The notes beneath the pieces are model-generated. The model ran no database searches. It had not been told where the DNA came from and saw only the letters and a program-made list of their open reading frames with translations. Source: Gammaproteobacteria bacterium (lineage in GTDB: Bacteria > Pseudomonadota > Gammaproteobacteria > GRL18). From it: a DNA stretch of 6,177 nt. The position numbers were made by a program, and so were the translations under genes. Shown one piece after another: positions 1 to 6,093 of this stretch. The DNA is taken from the NCBI GenBank assembly GCA_030632625.1, contig DAOVUK010000215.1, positions 1 through 6,177 on the forward strand, given 5' to 3'. Numbering within the stretch: position 1 is the first letter of the stretch; each line of letters starts with the position of its first letter.

Positions 1-1265
1 ATGACAGCATGGATATGTCTGACTTCAATGATGATGATCTGGAAGGGCTTGATTACGAAGAGACAGAAAAAGACGATGAAGAAGCAGGTAACGGTAAAGA
101 TGATGCACCCGTTGTAAAATTTGTTAATAAAATTTTATTAGATGCCATTAATAAAGGCGCTTCAGACATCCATTTTGAGCCTTATGAAAAGTTTTTCCGG
201 GTGCGTTTAAGAATCGATGGTATTCTGGAAGAAGTCGCCAAACCACCCGTTAATCTCACACCCCGTATCCTGGCGCGTATCAAAGTTTTATCCCGGCTGG
301 ATATCTCAGAACGCCGGATCCCTCAGGATGGACGAATGCGGATGAAAATTTCCAAAAATCGAGCCATTGATTTTCGTGTCAGTACCTGCCCTACTCTGTT
401 TGGTGAAAAAGCGGTATTGCGTATTCTTGATCCCAGTAGTGCCCAGCTGGGTATTGATGCTTTAGGTTATGAGGGCTTTCAAAAAAAGCTTTACCTGGAC
501 GCATTATCCAAACCGCAGGGGATGATTCTGGTGACCGGGCCTACCGGCTCTGGAAAAACGGTTTCATTATATACCGGGCTGAATATCCTGAATACCGAAG
601 GGGTCAATATATCTACAGCAGAAGATCCCGCTGAAATCAACTTGCCCGGAGTCAATCAGGTCAATGTGAATCCTAAAACCGGTCTGACTTTCGCCGCGGC
701 ACTCCGCTCTTTCCTGCGTCAGGATCCTGATATTGTTATGGTGGGAGAAATACGTGATTTAGAAACCGCTGAAATTGCCATTAAAGCAGCTCAGACAGGA
801 CATATGGTGCTTTCTACATTACACACTAATGACGCCCCTCAAACCCTGGGCCGTTTAGCGAATATGGGCGTCCCCCCGTATAACATCGCATCAGCCGTCA
901 GTTTGATCATAGCCCAGCGTTTATCGAGACGTTTATGTGAACATTGCAAGCAGCCTCATGATGTACCTAAGGAAGCTTTATTAGAAGAAGGCTTTACCGA
1001 AGAAAACATTGCCAAGGGGTTTACAGTTTACAAGCCTGTGGGTTGTTCAAGCTGTAATAACGGTTATAAAGGCCGGGTGGGAATCTACCAGGTAATGAAA
1101 ATTTCAGAAGAGATGGGACGCATCATTATGGAAGGCGGTAATGCCATGGATCTGGCCGATCAAGCTAAACAAGAGGGTATACCTGACTTGAGAGAATCCG
1201 GATTAAGAAAAGTCATGGATGGTACCACCAGTCTTGAAGAGGTAAATCGAGTCACTAAGGATTAA
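1..1265 (+). CDS. pilB: Type IV pilus extension ATPase PilB (5'-truncated by window edge)
   Basis: Hexameric cytoplasmic ATPase of the GspE/PilB family that drives type IV pilus extension by turning the inner-membrane platform PilC. The frame is open to the left edge (first full codon at position 3), so the N-terminal domain is missing; about 420 of the usual roughly 565 residues are visible. Numbering from the ATG at 9, an acidic linker (residues 5-32) is followed by the N2 domain signature ([10 protein letters not shown], 52-61) and Walker A GPTGSGKT (177-184). The Asp box STAEDPAE is at 202-209, Walker [13 protein letters not shown] at 239-250 (catalytic Glu 247), and the His box [12 protein letters not shown] at 264-275. 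A CxxC...CxxC zinc site (Cys 310, 313, 346, 349) is typical of PilB and is absent from PilT retraction ATPases. The internal ATG at 9 is probably not the true start. pilC follows after 101 bp. The last codons belong to a tandem repeat. Confidence 0.97.
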   Translation, partial: DSMDMSDFNDDDLEGLDYEETEKDDEEAGNGKDDAPVVKFVNKILLDAINKGASDIHFEPYEKFFRVRLRIDGILEEVAKPPVNLTPRILARIKVLSRLDISERRIPQDGRMRMKISKNRAIDFRVSTCPTLFGEKAVLRILDPSSAQLGIDALGYEGFQKKLYLDALSKPQGMILVTGPTGSGKTVSLYTGLNILNTEGVNISTAEDPAEINLPGVNQVNVNPKTGLTFAAALRSFLRQDPDIVMVGEIRDLETAEIAIKAAQTGHMVLSTLHTNDAPQTLGRLANMGVPPYNIASAVSLIIAQRLSRRLCEHCKQPHDVPKEALLEEGFTEENIAKGFTVYKPVGCSSCNNGYKGRVGIYQVMKISEEMGRIIMEGGNAMDLADQAKQEGIPDLRESGLRKVMDGTTSLEEVNRVTKD

Positions 1266-1335
1266 GTACTAAGGATTAAGCACTAAGGATTAAACACCAG
1301 GGATTAAGCGCTAAGGAATAAGTACTAAAGATTAA
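1252..1335 (+). repeat. 14-bp tandem repeat, six units, spanning the pilB stop codon
   Basis: Six head-to-tail 14-base units lie at 1252-1265, 1266-1279, 1280-1293, 1294-1307, 1308-1321 and 1322-1335, with consensus GYACTAAGGATTAA. Units 2 and 3 differ by one base; units 4 and 5 are the most diverged. The first unit is the end of pilB itself (codons for Thr-Lys-Asp and the TAA stop). Because 14 is not a multiple of three, the TAA triplets recur in shifting frames. Most units carry TAAGGA, complementary to the anti-Shine-Dalgarno end of 16S rRNA, but no ATG, GTG or TTG follows any of them at ribosome spacing until pilC. The same string recurs as the real pilC ribosome binding site. The repeat may be a slippage product; its copy number sets the pilB-pilC distance. 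Confidence 0.93.
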
Positions 1336-1354
1336 TAATAAAGCTTTTATAATT

Positions 1355-1360
1355 TAAGGA
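1355..1360 (+). promoter_or_regulatory. pilC ribosome binding site
   Basis: TAAGGA lies six bases before the pilC ATG at 1367, an ideal spacing. The surrounding bases (TAAGGATTA) match the core of the upstream 14-bp repeat units, so the tandem array may derive from this site or from the end of pilB. Confidence 0.8.
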
Positions 1361-1366
1361 TTAGCA

Positions 1367-2596
1367 ATGGCTACTAAAGAAAAAGCAACTCCAATTTTTG
1401 TATGGGAAGGTGCTGATAGAAATGGGAATAGAAAAAAAGGTGAGGTACAAGCTAAAAACACTGCTTTAGCCAAGGCTCAACTGCGACGTGAAGGGATTAA
1501 TGTACTCAAAATCAAACCTAAGCCAAAGCCGTTGTTTGGCCTTGGGGGTCCTAGAAAAAAACCCGTTACACCCTTAGATATTGCTATATTTTCTCGTCAG
1601 ATGGCCACTATGATGAAGGCCGGGGTGCCATTGGTACAATCATTTGAAATTGTTGGCAATGGCCATGAAAATGCCACCATGCAAGAAATGATCCTGGGTC
1701 TTAAAGCAGAGGTTGAAAGCGGCAGCTCACTCACTGAGTCATTAAAGAAATACCCCTTATATTTTGATGATCTGTATTGTAACCTGGTACAGGCCGGTGA
1801 ACACGCAGGTATTCTGGACAGCATATTAGACAGGGTTGCGACTTATAAAGAGAAAACTGAAGCACTTAAAGCGAAAATAAAAAAGGCAATGTTTTATCCC
1901 ATTGCCGTGATTGCCGTCGCGGTTATTGTAGTCACCATTCTATTGATGTTTGTTATTCCTGAATTTGAAGATCTTTTCAGCGGCTTTGGCGCCACACTCC
2001 CTGCGCCTACCCTGGTGGTCGTTGCTATGTCTCATTTTGTGGTTGATTACTGGTGGGCAATGTTTGGCGGTATTGGTGCTTTTATTTTCTTCTTTTCATA
2101 TTTTAAAAAGCGCTCGCTCAAAATGCGTCAATTCCTCGATAGATTATCACTTAAGCTGCCGGTTGTTGGTCCGATTTTAGAAAAAGCAGCCATTGCCCGA
2201 TATGCCCGGACTTTAGAGACTATGTTTGCTGCAGGTACACCATTAGTCGAGGCGCTTGGCTCAGTTTCAGGCGCCGTTGGCAATGTTGTCTTCAGTGACG
2301 GCGTCGATCAAATTCAACAGGAAGTATCAACGGGTACCCAATTGAATAAAGCGATGTCTAATGCCAATCTATTCCCTAATATGGTTATTCAGATGACGGC
2401 TATTGGTGAAGAAGCTGGCTCTCTTGATTCCATGCTTGGTAAAGTTGCCGACTTTTATGAAGCTGAGGTTGATAACCTGGTCGACGGCTTAACCAGTTTG
2501 CTTGAGCCTTTAATTATGTCCTTTCTTGGTGTTGTCATCGGCGGCCTGGTTGTCGCAATGTATCTGCCAATCTTCCAGATGGGTAATGTGGTCTAA
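1367..2596 (+). CDS. pilC: Type IV pilus inner-membrane platform protein PilC
   Basis: Polytopic inner-membrane protein of the GspF/PilC family that anchors the pilus machine and couples PilB (and PilT) ATPase motion to pilin insertion or removal. At 409 residues it has the normal family length. The N-terminal cytoplasmic part (1-70) opens with the usual FVWEGADRNGNRKKGEV segment. Two T2SSF helical domains follow at about 70-195 (FSRQMATMMKAGVPL, GEHAGILDSIL) and 273-397 (YARTLETMFAAGTPLVEAL, GEEAGSLDSML). Membrane helices are visible at about 175-198, 229-246 and 380-402. The start at 1367 is supported by TAAGGA six bases upstream. It sits between pilB and pilD as in most gammaproteobacterial pil loci and is probably cotranscribed with pilB; a hairpin follows its stop. 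Confidence 0.98.
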   Translation: MATKEKATPIFVWEGADRNGNRKKGEVQAKNTALAKAQLRREGINVLKIKPKPKPLFGLGGPRKKPVTPLDIAIFSRQMATMMKAGVPLVQSFEIVGNGHENATMQEMILGLKAEVESGSSLTESLKKYPLYFDDLYCNLVQAGEHAGILDSILDRVATYKEKTEALKAKIKKAMFYPIAVIAVAVIVVTILLMFVIPEFEDLFSGFGATLPAPTLVVVAMSHFVVDYWWAMFGGIGAFIFFFSYFKKRSLKMRQFLDRLSLKLPVVGPILEKAAIARYARTLETMFAAGTPLVEALGSVSGAVGNVVFSDGVDQIQQEVSTGTQLNKAMSNANLFPNMVIQMTAIGEEAGSLDSMLGKVADFYEAEVDNLVDGLTSLLEPLIMSFLGVVIGGLVVAMYLPIFQMGNVV

Positions 2597-2610
2597 TACC
2601 CGTCATTTTA

Positions 2611-2666
2611 AATCCTTTCCCGGAGTATCGCTAAGACCGCTCTTGAGGAAAGGATTATCATTTTTT
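2611..2666 (+). terminator. Terminator-like hairpin between pilC and pilD
   Basis: A perfect 10-bp inverted repeat (AATCCTTTCC at 2611-2620 with GGAAAGGATT at 2647-2656) encloses a 26-base loop. Six T residues follow at 2661-2666, four bases after the stem. The long loop, AT-rich stem ends and displaced T-run make it a weak or partial Rho-independent terminator; it could instead be an attenuator or an RNA-stability element that lowers pilD and coaE expression relative to pilBC. Its 3' arm holds GAGGAAAGGA, the only strong Shine-Dalgarno-like string before pilD, but it is too far (over 20 bases) from the pilD ATG. Confidence 0.4.
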
Positions 2667-2677
2667 AATAGCTGCTG

Positions 2678-3589
2678 ATGAATTTATTTTACACGATTAC
2701 TTCCGACCCGGCCTTTTTTCTTTTTTCTGTTTTCCTGTTAAGTTTAATGGTGGGCAGCTTTCTTAATGTGGTCATCTACCGTTTGCCTATTATGCTTAAA
2801 CGGGAATGGAAAAGTGATTGTATCGACTTTCTCTCTGAACAGCTTGAACCAGCTGAATTTAACAAAGAGCTTGATGGTTGTTCGAAACAGGCGCAGGAAA
2901 CGTTTAATTTATCTATTCCCCGTTCTCGCTGCCCTTCATGTGGTCATCAAATCACCGCACTGGAGAATATTCCTGTTTTCTCATGGCTTGTTTTAAGAGG
3001 CAAGTGTTCTCAGTGCCAGTCAGGCATTTCAATTCGCTATCCCATTATAGAACTAAGCAGCGCACTGCTTTCTGTTCTGGTTGCCTATTATCTCGGTGTT
3101 CAGTGGTTTACTTTAGCAGCCCTGTTTTTAACCTGGGCACTCATAGTTCTGTCAATGATTGATTTTGACACACAATTATTACCCGACAGCATCACCCTGC
3201 CCTTTCTATGGCTTGGTCTTTTAATCAGCTTATTAGCAATCTCAGACATATCTCTGCAGGACAGCGTCATTGGCGCAATGGCAGGTTATCTGTCTCTATG
3301 GAGTGTCTATCAGCTATTCAAACTAATCACTGGAAAAGAAGGTATGGGTTATGGTGATTTTAAATTGCTCGCTGTTTTAGGCGCCTGGTTAGGATGGCAG
3401 GCATTACCATTGATTTTATTTCTCTCAGCACTGGTGGGTGCAATTGTGGGCATCTCTCTTATTCTCTTTATGGGCCGAGATAAAAGTATTCCAATACCAT
3501 TTGGTCCTTATCTTGCTTCAGCAGGTTTTATTAGTTTGCTGTGGGGAGAGCCTATTAAACAATTTTATTTCAATATATCGGGACTTTAA
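2678..3589 (+). CDS. pilD: Prepilin leader peptidase / N-methyltransferase PilD
   Basis: Bifunctional inner-membrane aspartyl protease (peptidase family A24A) that removes the leader of type IV prepilins, and of type II secretion pseudopilins where present, and N-methylates the new first residue. At 303 residues it is slightly longer than the usual 290. The N-terminal membrane helix contains GSFLNVVIYRLP (26-37). The cytoplasmic methylase domain has two zinc-type pairs, CPSC (Cys 85, 88) and CSQC (Cys 110, 113). Catalytic aspartates are expected at Asp162 in IDFDTQLLPD and Asp227 in GMGYGDFK, 65 residues apart as in the family. Seven or so further hydrophobic helices fill 125-292. An in-frame TAG at 2669-2671 rules out an upstream start, so ATG 2678 is used although no good ribosome binding site precedes it. 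Its stop overlaps the coaE start by one base. Confidence 0.98.
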   Translation: MNLFYTITSDPAFFLFSVFLLSLMVGSFLNVVIYRLPIMLKREWKSDCIDFLSEQLEPAEFNKELDGCSKQAQETFNLSIPRSRCPSCGHQITALENIPVFSWLVLRGKCSQCQSGISIRYPIIELSSALLSVLVAYYLGVQWFTLAALFLTWALIVLSMIDFDTQLLPDSITLPFLWLGLLISLLAISDISLQDSVIGAMAGYLSLWSVYQLFKLITGKEGMGYGDFKLLAVLGAWLGWQALPLILFLSALVGAIVGISLILFMGRDKSIPIPFGPYLASAGFISLLWGEPIKQFYFNISGL

Positions 3590-4416
3590 TGCTGACCATT
3601 GCTTTGACTGGAGGCATTGGCAGTGGTAAAACAGCTGTCACCGGATTATTCCATGAGCTTGCTTCAAAGCCGGACTTCCAGGGCAGTCTGAAAATAATTG
3701 ATGCCGATATTATTGCCCGAAATCTCCTGGCCGGCTCTTTGCAAGAACCCTCAACTGGTAAAGAGTCATCAGCCGGTAAAGAGTCATCAGCCGGCAAAAA
3801 GTCATCAGCCGGCAAAGAGTCTTCAACAGGTAAAGAGCCTTCAGCAAGTGAAGAGCCGCCTTCCAGTACGGCATTAAGAGAAGTTCAAAAATTATTCGGC
3901 GCTGATTTATTTGACTCGGAAGGCTATCTTCAGCGAGCTAAACTTCGGTCACTTATATTTTCATCAAAAGACAAGAAACAACAACTTGAGGCGCTTTTAC
4001 ACCCTCTGGTTTATGACGAAATATTTTCCCAACTCTCAGACATTCATTCAAGCAATGCGAGTGCGTCACAAAAAACAATGACAAAAATTGTTATTATTGC
4101 CATTCCTCTGTTCTTTGAAACAAAAGCTGAAACAAAAGCAGAGGCCAGAACTGAAACAAGCTCTGAAAAGGAATTTGATCGTATTTTAGTCATCGATGTG
4201 CCCGTTAACCTACAAATTGAGCGTACTCTTAAAAGAGATAATTGCTCATCAAAACTGGTTAAAGAAATAATAAATTCCCAGGTTGAACGTCAAATACGTC
4301 TCAATCAGGCTGATGATATTATTGATAATTCAGGTACATTGTCAGAACTCAAGTTAAAAGTCGAATCACTTTTCCAATATTATTGTTCTTTAGCTGGCAA
4401 ATGCTCCAGCAGTTAG
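3589..4416 (+). CDS. coaE: Dephospho-CoA kinase CoaE with repeat-rich insertions
   Basis: Catalyses the last step of coenzyme A synthesis, phosphorylating the 3'-hydroxyl of the dephospho-CoA ribose with ATP, in the cytoplasm. Conserved features are all present: P-loop GGIGSGKT (8-15), DADIIAR (38-44), LQRAKLRSLIF (114-124), LLHPL (136-140), IPLFFE (172-177), the lid-type ERTLKRD (211-217) and ADDIIDNSG (241-249). The protein has 275 residues against about 200-206 in E. coli. By eye alignment there are four insertions: about 9 residues near 26-35, about 42 near 50-94 (six GKESSA-type units), about 11 near 150-165, and about 12 near 178-195 (ETKA-type units). None interrupts a motif, so the enzyme is probably active. 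Translation is likely coupled to pilD (TAATG overlap), with a weak GGGA site at 3580-3583. It is the only CoaE in view. Confidence 0.95.
   Translation: MLTIALTGGIGSGKTAVTGLFHELASKPDFQGSLKIIDADIIARNLLAGSLQEPSTGKESSAGKESSAGKKSSAGKESSTGKEPSASEEPPSSTALREVQKLFGADLFDSEGYLQRAKLRSLIFSSKDKKQQLEALLHPLVYDEIFSQLSDIHSSNASASQKTMTKIVIIAIPLFFETKAETKAEARTETSSEKEFDRILVIDVPVNLQIERTLKRDNCSSKLVKEIINSQVERQIRLNQADDIIDNSGTLSELKLKVESLFQYYCSLAGKCSSS
3757..3864 (+). repeat. 18-bp in-frame tandem repeat inside coaE (six units)
   Basis: Six 18-base units start at 3757, 3775, 3793, 3811, 3829 and 3847. The first two are identical (GGTAAAGAGTCATCAGCC), the third differs at two bases, and the later ones diverge progressively. 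A degenerate half-related stretch (LQEPST) precedes them. Each unit encodes six residues (consensus GKESSA; later GKEPSA, SEEPPS), giving a Ser/Lys/Glu-rich, probably disordered loop at residues 57-92, just after DADIIAR. Whole-unit gain or loss keeps the frame. The identical first units suggest recent duplication. Confidence 0.95.
4117..4164 (+). repeat. 12-bp in-frame tandem repeat inside coaE
   Basis: Four 12-base units (4117-4128, 4129-4140, 4141-4152, 4153-4164) encode ETKA, ETKA, EARTand ETSS. The first two are identical but for the last base; the others are diverged. They form a charged insertion of about 12 residues right after IPLFFE and before the strand FDRILVID, where the E. coli enzyme has only a short connection. 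This is a second, unrelated expansion in the same gene. Confidence 0.8.
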
Positions 4417-4524
4417 TTTAACAGGCTAAGAGAAATGATTGTTGCAACCATGCGCAAGATATTGGACAATATCAGAAACAGGCTTTTATTGCGTGCAAAA
4501 AACTAACAGGAAGTATTTGACAAC
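4417..4524 (+). promoter_or_regulatory. coaE-zapD spacer with short palindromes and possible weak promoter
   Basis: This 108-bp spacer is the longest gap within the coaE-yacG group. It holds a perfect palindrome GTTGCAAC (4441-4448) and a 6-bp inverted repeat around four bases, GATATT-GGAC-AATATC (4458-4473), which could be an operator half-site pair or a small hairpin. AACAGGCT occurs twice (4420-4427, 4477-4484). Weak sigma70-like pairs can be drawn, for example TTGCAA (4442-4447), 17 bases, GACAAT (4465-4470). A separate promoter for zapD-yacG is plausible, but no element is convincing. Confidence 0.25.
4508..4513 (+). promoter_or_regulatory. zapD ribosome binding site supporting the GTG start
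   Basis: AGGAAG lies 11 bases before GTG 4525, slightly long but usable. An in-frame TAA at 4504-4506 excludes upstream starts, and the next in-frame ATG would remove the conserved N-terminus, so GTG 4525 is the start. Confidence 0.6.
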
Positions 4525-5304
4525 GTGACCATCGTAACAGAGTCCACTATTTACGAACTTCCCCTCAATGAACGGATACGAACCTTATTGCGACTTGAAT
4601 TTTTATTTCAGCAAGCAAGATATTCGATGAGAGGTTATTCTGTCTGGGATAGTAGAGCAACTATCAGCCATATTCTGGATATTATGAGCATCATGAGCCG
4701 CATTGACCTGCGTTCTGAGCTGGTCAAAGAACTGGAACGCCAGACTGCAGCATTAGTAGCGATAAGCTCCCGACCCGGAGTCGATCCCTCTATTTTGGAA
4801 GATACTCTAAAAAAGCTGGAAACTTATATACAAAACTTAAAATCAGCTCAAAATCATTTAAACAATGAGCTCAGCAATAATATACTGCTAAAATTAATCC
4901 GTCAGCGTGACTCTATTCCCGGCGGTAGCTGCGATTTTGACATCCCGATTTATCATTTCTGGCTTAAACAGCAGCCTGAGCAAAGAATCGAGATCCTTGA
5001 GTCGTGGCTTGGTCTGCTGGATAATTATCGTCTGGCTATTGATGTTATTTTGAACTTGCTGCGTGAAAGTACAATTAATACCCCGATACTGGCTGAACAA
5101 GGCTTTTATCAACAGTCCCTGGATACCAGTATTTCATTTCAGCTCATACGGGTTATCGTGCCTGCCGGTGCTGATTTTTATGCCGAAATGAGCGGTGGTA
5201 AACATCGCTTCAGTGTACGTTTTCTAATGCCGCCAATCAGTGGCGAACGCCCAAGCCCCTGTTCAGACGATATTGAATTTCAACTTTCCTGCTGTGCCCT
5301 TTAA
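4525..5304 (+). CDS. zapD: Cell division protein ZapD (FtsZ-associated, DUF1342)
   Basis: Cytoplasmic FtsZ-binding protein that crosslinks and bundles FtsZ protofilaments and so stabilises the division ring; known from E. coli (formerly YacF). At 259 residues it is close to the 247 of E. coli. The family's N-terminal signature [25 protein letters not shown] helix is at about 10-30. A mostly helical body follows (30-180) with the typical [12 protein letters not shown] stretch and the segment [20 protein letters not shown] near 127-147. The beta-rich C-terminal part ends in FQLSCCAL, matching the family's usual ...L.CC end. No membrane or catalytic motif is seen, as expected. It starts with GTG. 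yacG follows after 31 bp, so both probably share a transcript. Confidence 0.95.
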   Translation: MTIVTESTIYELPLNERIRTLLRLEFLFQQARYSMRGYSVWDSRATISHILDIMSIMSRIDLRSELVKELERQTAALVAISSRPGVDPSILEDTLKKLETYIQNLKSAQNHLNNELSNNILLKLIRQRDSIPGGSCDFDIPIYHFWLKQQPEQRIEILESWLGLLDNYRLAIDVILNLLRESTINTPILAEQGFYQQSLDTSISFQLIRVIVPAGADFYAEMSGGKHRFSVRFLMPPISGERPSPCSDDIEFQLSCCAL

Positions 5305-5335
5305 GGTTCCCGACAGCTATCTATCCTTAAGTAAA

Positions 5336-5551
5336 ATGAAAAAACTCATCATAAAATGTCCAACATGCTCAACAAAACACGATTATTACCAGTCTAAGCC
5401 CTGGAGTCCTTTTTGTTCTGAACGATGCCGACTGATTGATTTAGGTGCATGGGCCGGTGAAGAGCACCGAATTAAAGGTGAATCGATTCCTGTCTCCGAT
5501 CAGCCAATGAACAAAACAGATGACGATAATTCAGGAAACTTTATTAATTAA
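5336..5551 (+). CDS. yacG: Zinc-binding protein YacG (DNA gyrase inhibitor family)
   Basis: Small zinc protein of 71 residues; the E. coli homologue (65 residues) binds GyrB and inhibits gyrase. It shows the four zinc ligands CPTC (Cys 8, 11) and CSERC (Cys 27, 31), followed by the family hallmark [15 protein letters not shown] (32-46) and an acidic, probably disordered tail (60-71). ATG 5336 is chosen over the more upstream ATG at 5240 because the latter would overlap the end of zapD and add 32 residues with no family counterpart, while 5336 puts the first CxxC at the usual distance from the start. No strong ribosome binding site precedes it, so it may rely on coupling to zapD. No clear terminator follows; T-run 5552-5557 has no GC stem. 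Confidence 0.93.
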   Translation: MKKLIIKCPTCSTKHDYYQSKPWSPFCSERCRLIDLGAWAGEEHRIKGESIPVSDQPMNKTDDDNSGNFIN

Positions 5552-5630
5552 TTTTTTACTCTAGCTTATCCTGATGATTTGTTCCCACCCATAAATAAGA
5601 ATTCTTCACAAATTTGCGTTCTTTTGTCGG

Positions 5631-5659
5631 TTTACTACCTAAGCTGCCGTTCGGATAAT
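5631..5659 (+). promoter_or_regulatory. Possible sigma70 promoter reading into the palindromic element
   Basis: TTTACT (5631-5636), a 17-base spacer, and GATAAT (5654-5659) resemble -35 and -10 boxes (4 of 6 and 5 of 6 consensus bases). The -35 lies within the left 18-bp arm, so only the left side offers this pair; the right arm reads on the minus strand into a poorer -10. A transcript would start near 5666, just before the first hairpin. Confidence 0.3.
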
Positions 5660-5673
5660 TATTTCTAAAGCCC

Positions 5674-5808
5674 GACTGCTGAGTAGACTGGTTCATCTGA
5701 CTGGGGACGCTGCAAGTACATCCGTGTAGCGCTTAATGAAAACATCCCTGTTTTCCCTCTTTATTTATAAGAGCCGCCCATTCAGACGAACCAGTCTACC
5801 CAACAGTC
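5674..5808. repeat. Hairpin 1 of the element (27-bp arms)
   Basis: Arms 5674-5700 and 5782-5808 pair at 24 of 27 positions. The mismatches (5679/5803, 5682/5800, 5695/5787) are all A-C oppositions on the + strand, which become G-U pairs in a minus-strand transcript. The 81-base loop holds small hairpins: TACATCCGTGTA (5717-5728), GAAAAC-ATCCCT-GTTTTC (5738-5755) and CTCTT-TATTTAT-AAGAG (5757-5773). Confidence 0.88.
5703..5735 (+). repeat. 33-base module with an inverted sister copy at 6012-6044
   Basis: This stretch in the hairpin 1 loop matches the reverse complement of 6012-6044 (hairpin 3 loop and arm) at 26 of 33 positions with no gap. Shared bases are GGGGACGCT, CAAG, CATCC and CGCTTA. 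The differing bases include two pairs that compensate in a small stem, indicating that the two copies descend from one structured module. Confidence 0.75.
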
Positions 5809-5823
5809 TCTACGGTATTTATA

Positions 5824-5937
5824 CTCACTATCGCTGTCCAAAGTCAAAAGAATAAATCAAAAGACAAGAAAAAGCATCCGGGCTCAGGCACTGGCTTTAT
5901 TCTTATCTTTTGATGTGGCTCTTTTATCAATAGTGAG
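5824..5937. repeat. Hairpin 2 of the element
   Basis: The outer stem pairs CTCACTATCG (5824-5833) with 5928-5937 at 9 of 10 positions. The inner stem pairs 5856-5875 with 5894-5914 with one mismatch and one bulged base. Both mismatches (5832/5929, 5865/5905) are C-A on the + strand and G-U on the minus strand. The apical part contains AGC-ATCCGG-GCT (5873-5884). Confidence 0.8.
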
Positions 5938-6093
5938 AAACGTGATGCGGTCAGGAGGGTTCGGTAAGCTGGTTAGCTTTGCGGGGGTATTGCGAGGCAG
6001 GACGCCGAGGATAAGCGACCCATGGATGGGCTTGAAGCGTCCCCCGAAAAGCTAACCAGCTTACCGAATCATCCGTTTTTAGCACCACGTTTC
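5937..6093. repeat. Hairpin 3 of the element (strongest stem)
   Basis: The stem 5954-5987 pairs with 6041-6074 at 31 of 34 Watson-Crick positions. An outer stem 5937-5948 pairs with 6082-6093 at 11 of 12, separated by a small asymmetric internal loop. The loop 5988-6040 carries CCCATGGATGGG (6019-6030). Hairpin 3 begins at the last base of hairpin 2, so the two could stack. T5 (6076-6080) follows the GC-rich stem and could make it act as a + strand terminator. Confidence 0.9.
6012..6044 (-). repeat. Inverted sister copy of the 33-base module
   Basis: On the minus strand this reads GGGGACGCTTCAAG, then CCCATCCATGGG, then TCGCTTA. It matches 5703-5735 at 26 of 33 bases. It carries the CATCC-tipped hairpin with a CCC/GGG stem in place of TAC/GTA. 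Confidence 0.75.

Noticed and set aside
1597..2180. Overlapping short ORFs on both strands within pilC
   Set aside because: Shadows of the pilC reading frame with no recognisable motif or start signal.
2766..3162. Short + strand ORFs inside pilD
   Set aside because: Out-of-frame readings of pilD, whose zinc pairs and catalytic aspartates are intact in the main frame.
3570..3815. Minus-strand ORF of 81 residues with repeated PADDSL units
   Set aside because: It is the antisense reading of the coaE 18-bp repeat; the open frame follows from the repeat, and coaE motifs on the + strand are decisive.
5240..5335. Upstream extension of yacG to ATG 5240
   Set aside because: It would overlap zapD by 65 bases and add residues without a family counterpart; ATG 5336 fits YacG length and zinc-ligand spacing.
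5552..5557. T-run directly after yacG as a Rho-independent terminator
   Set aside because: Only AT-rich TTAATTAA precedes it; there is no GC-containing stem.
5797..5803. ACCCAAC resembling an integron attC core (RYYYAAC)
   Set aside because: The paired partner reads GCTGAGT rather than GTTRRRY, the order of the two half-sites is wrong for attC, and no integrase or cassette gene is present.
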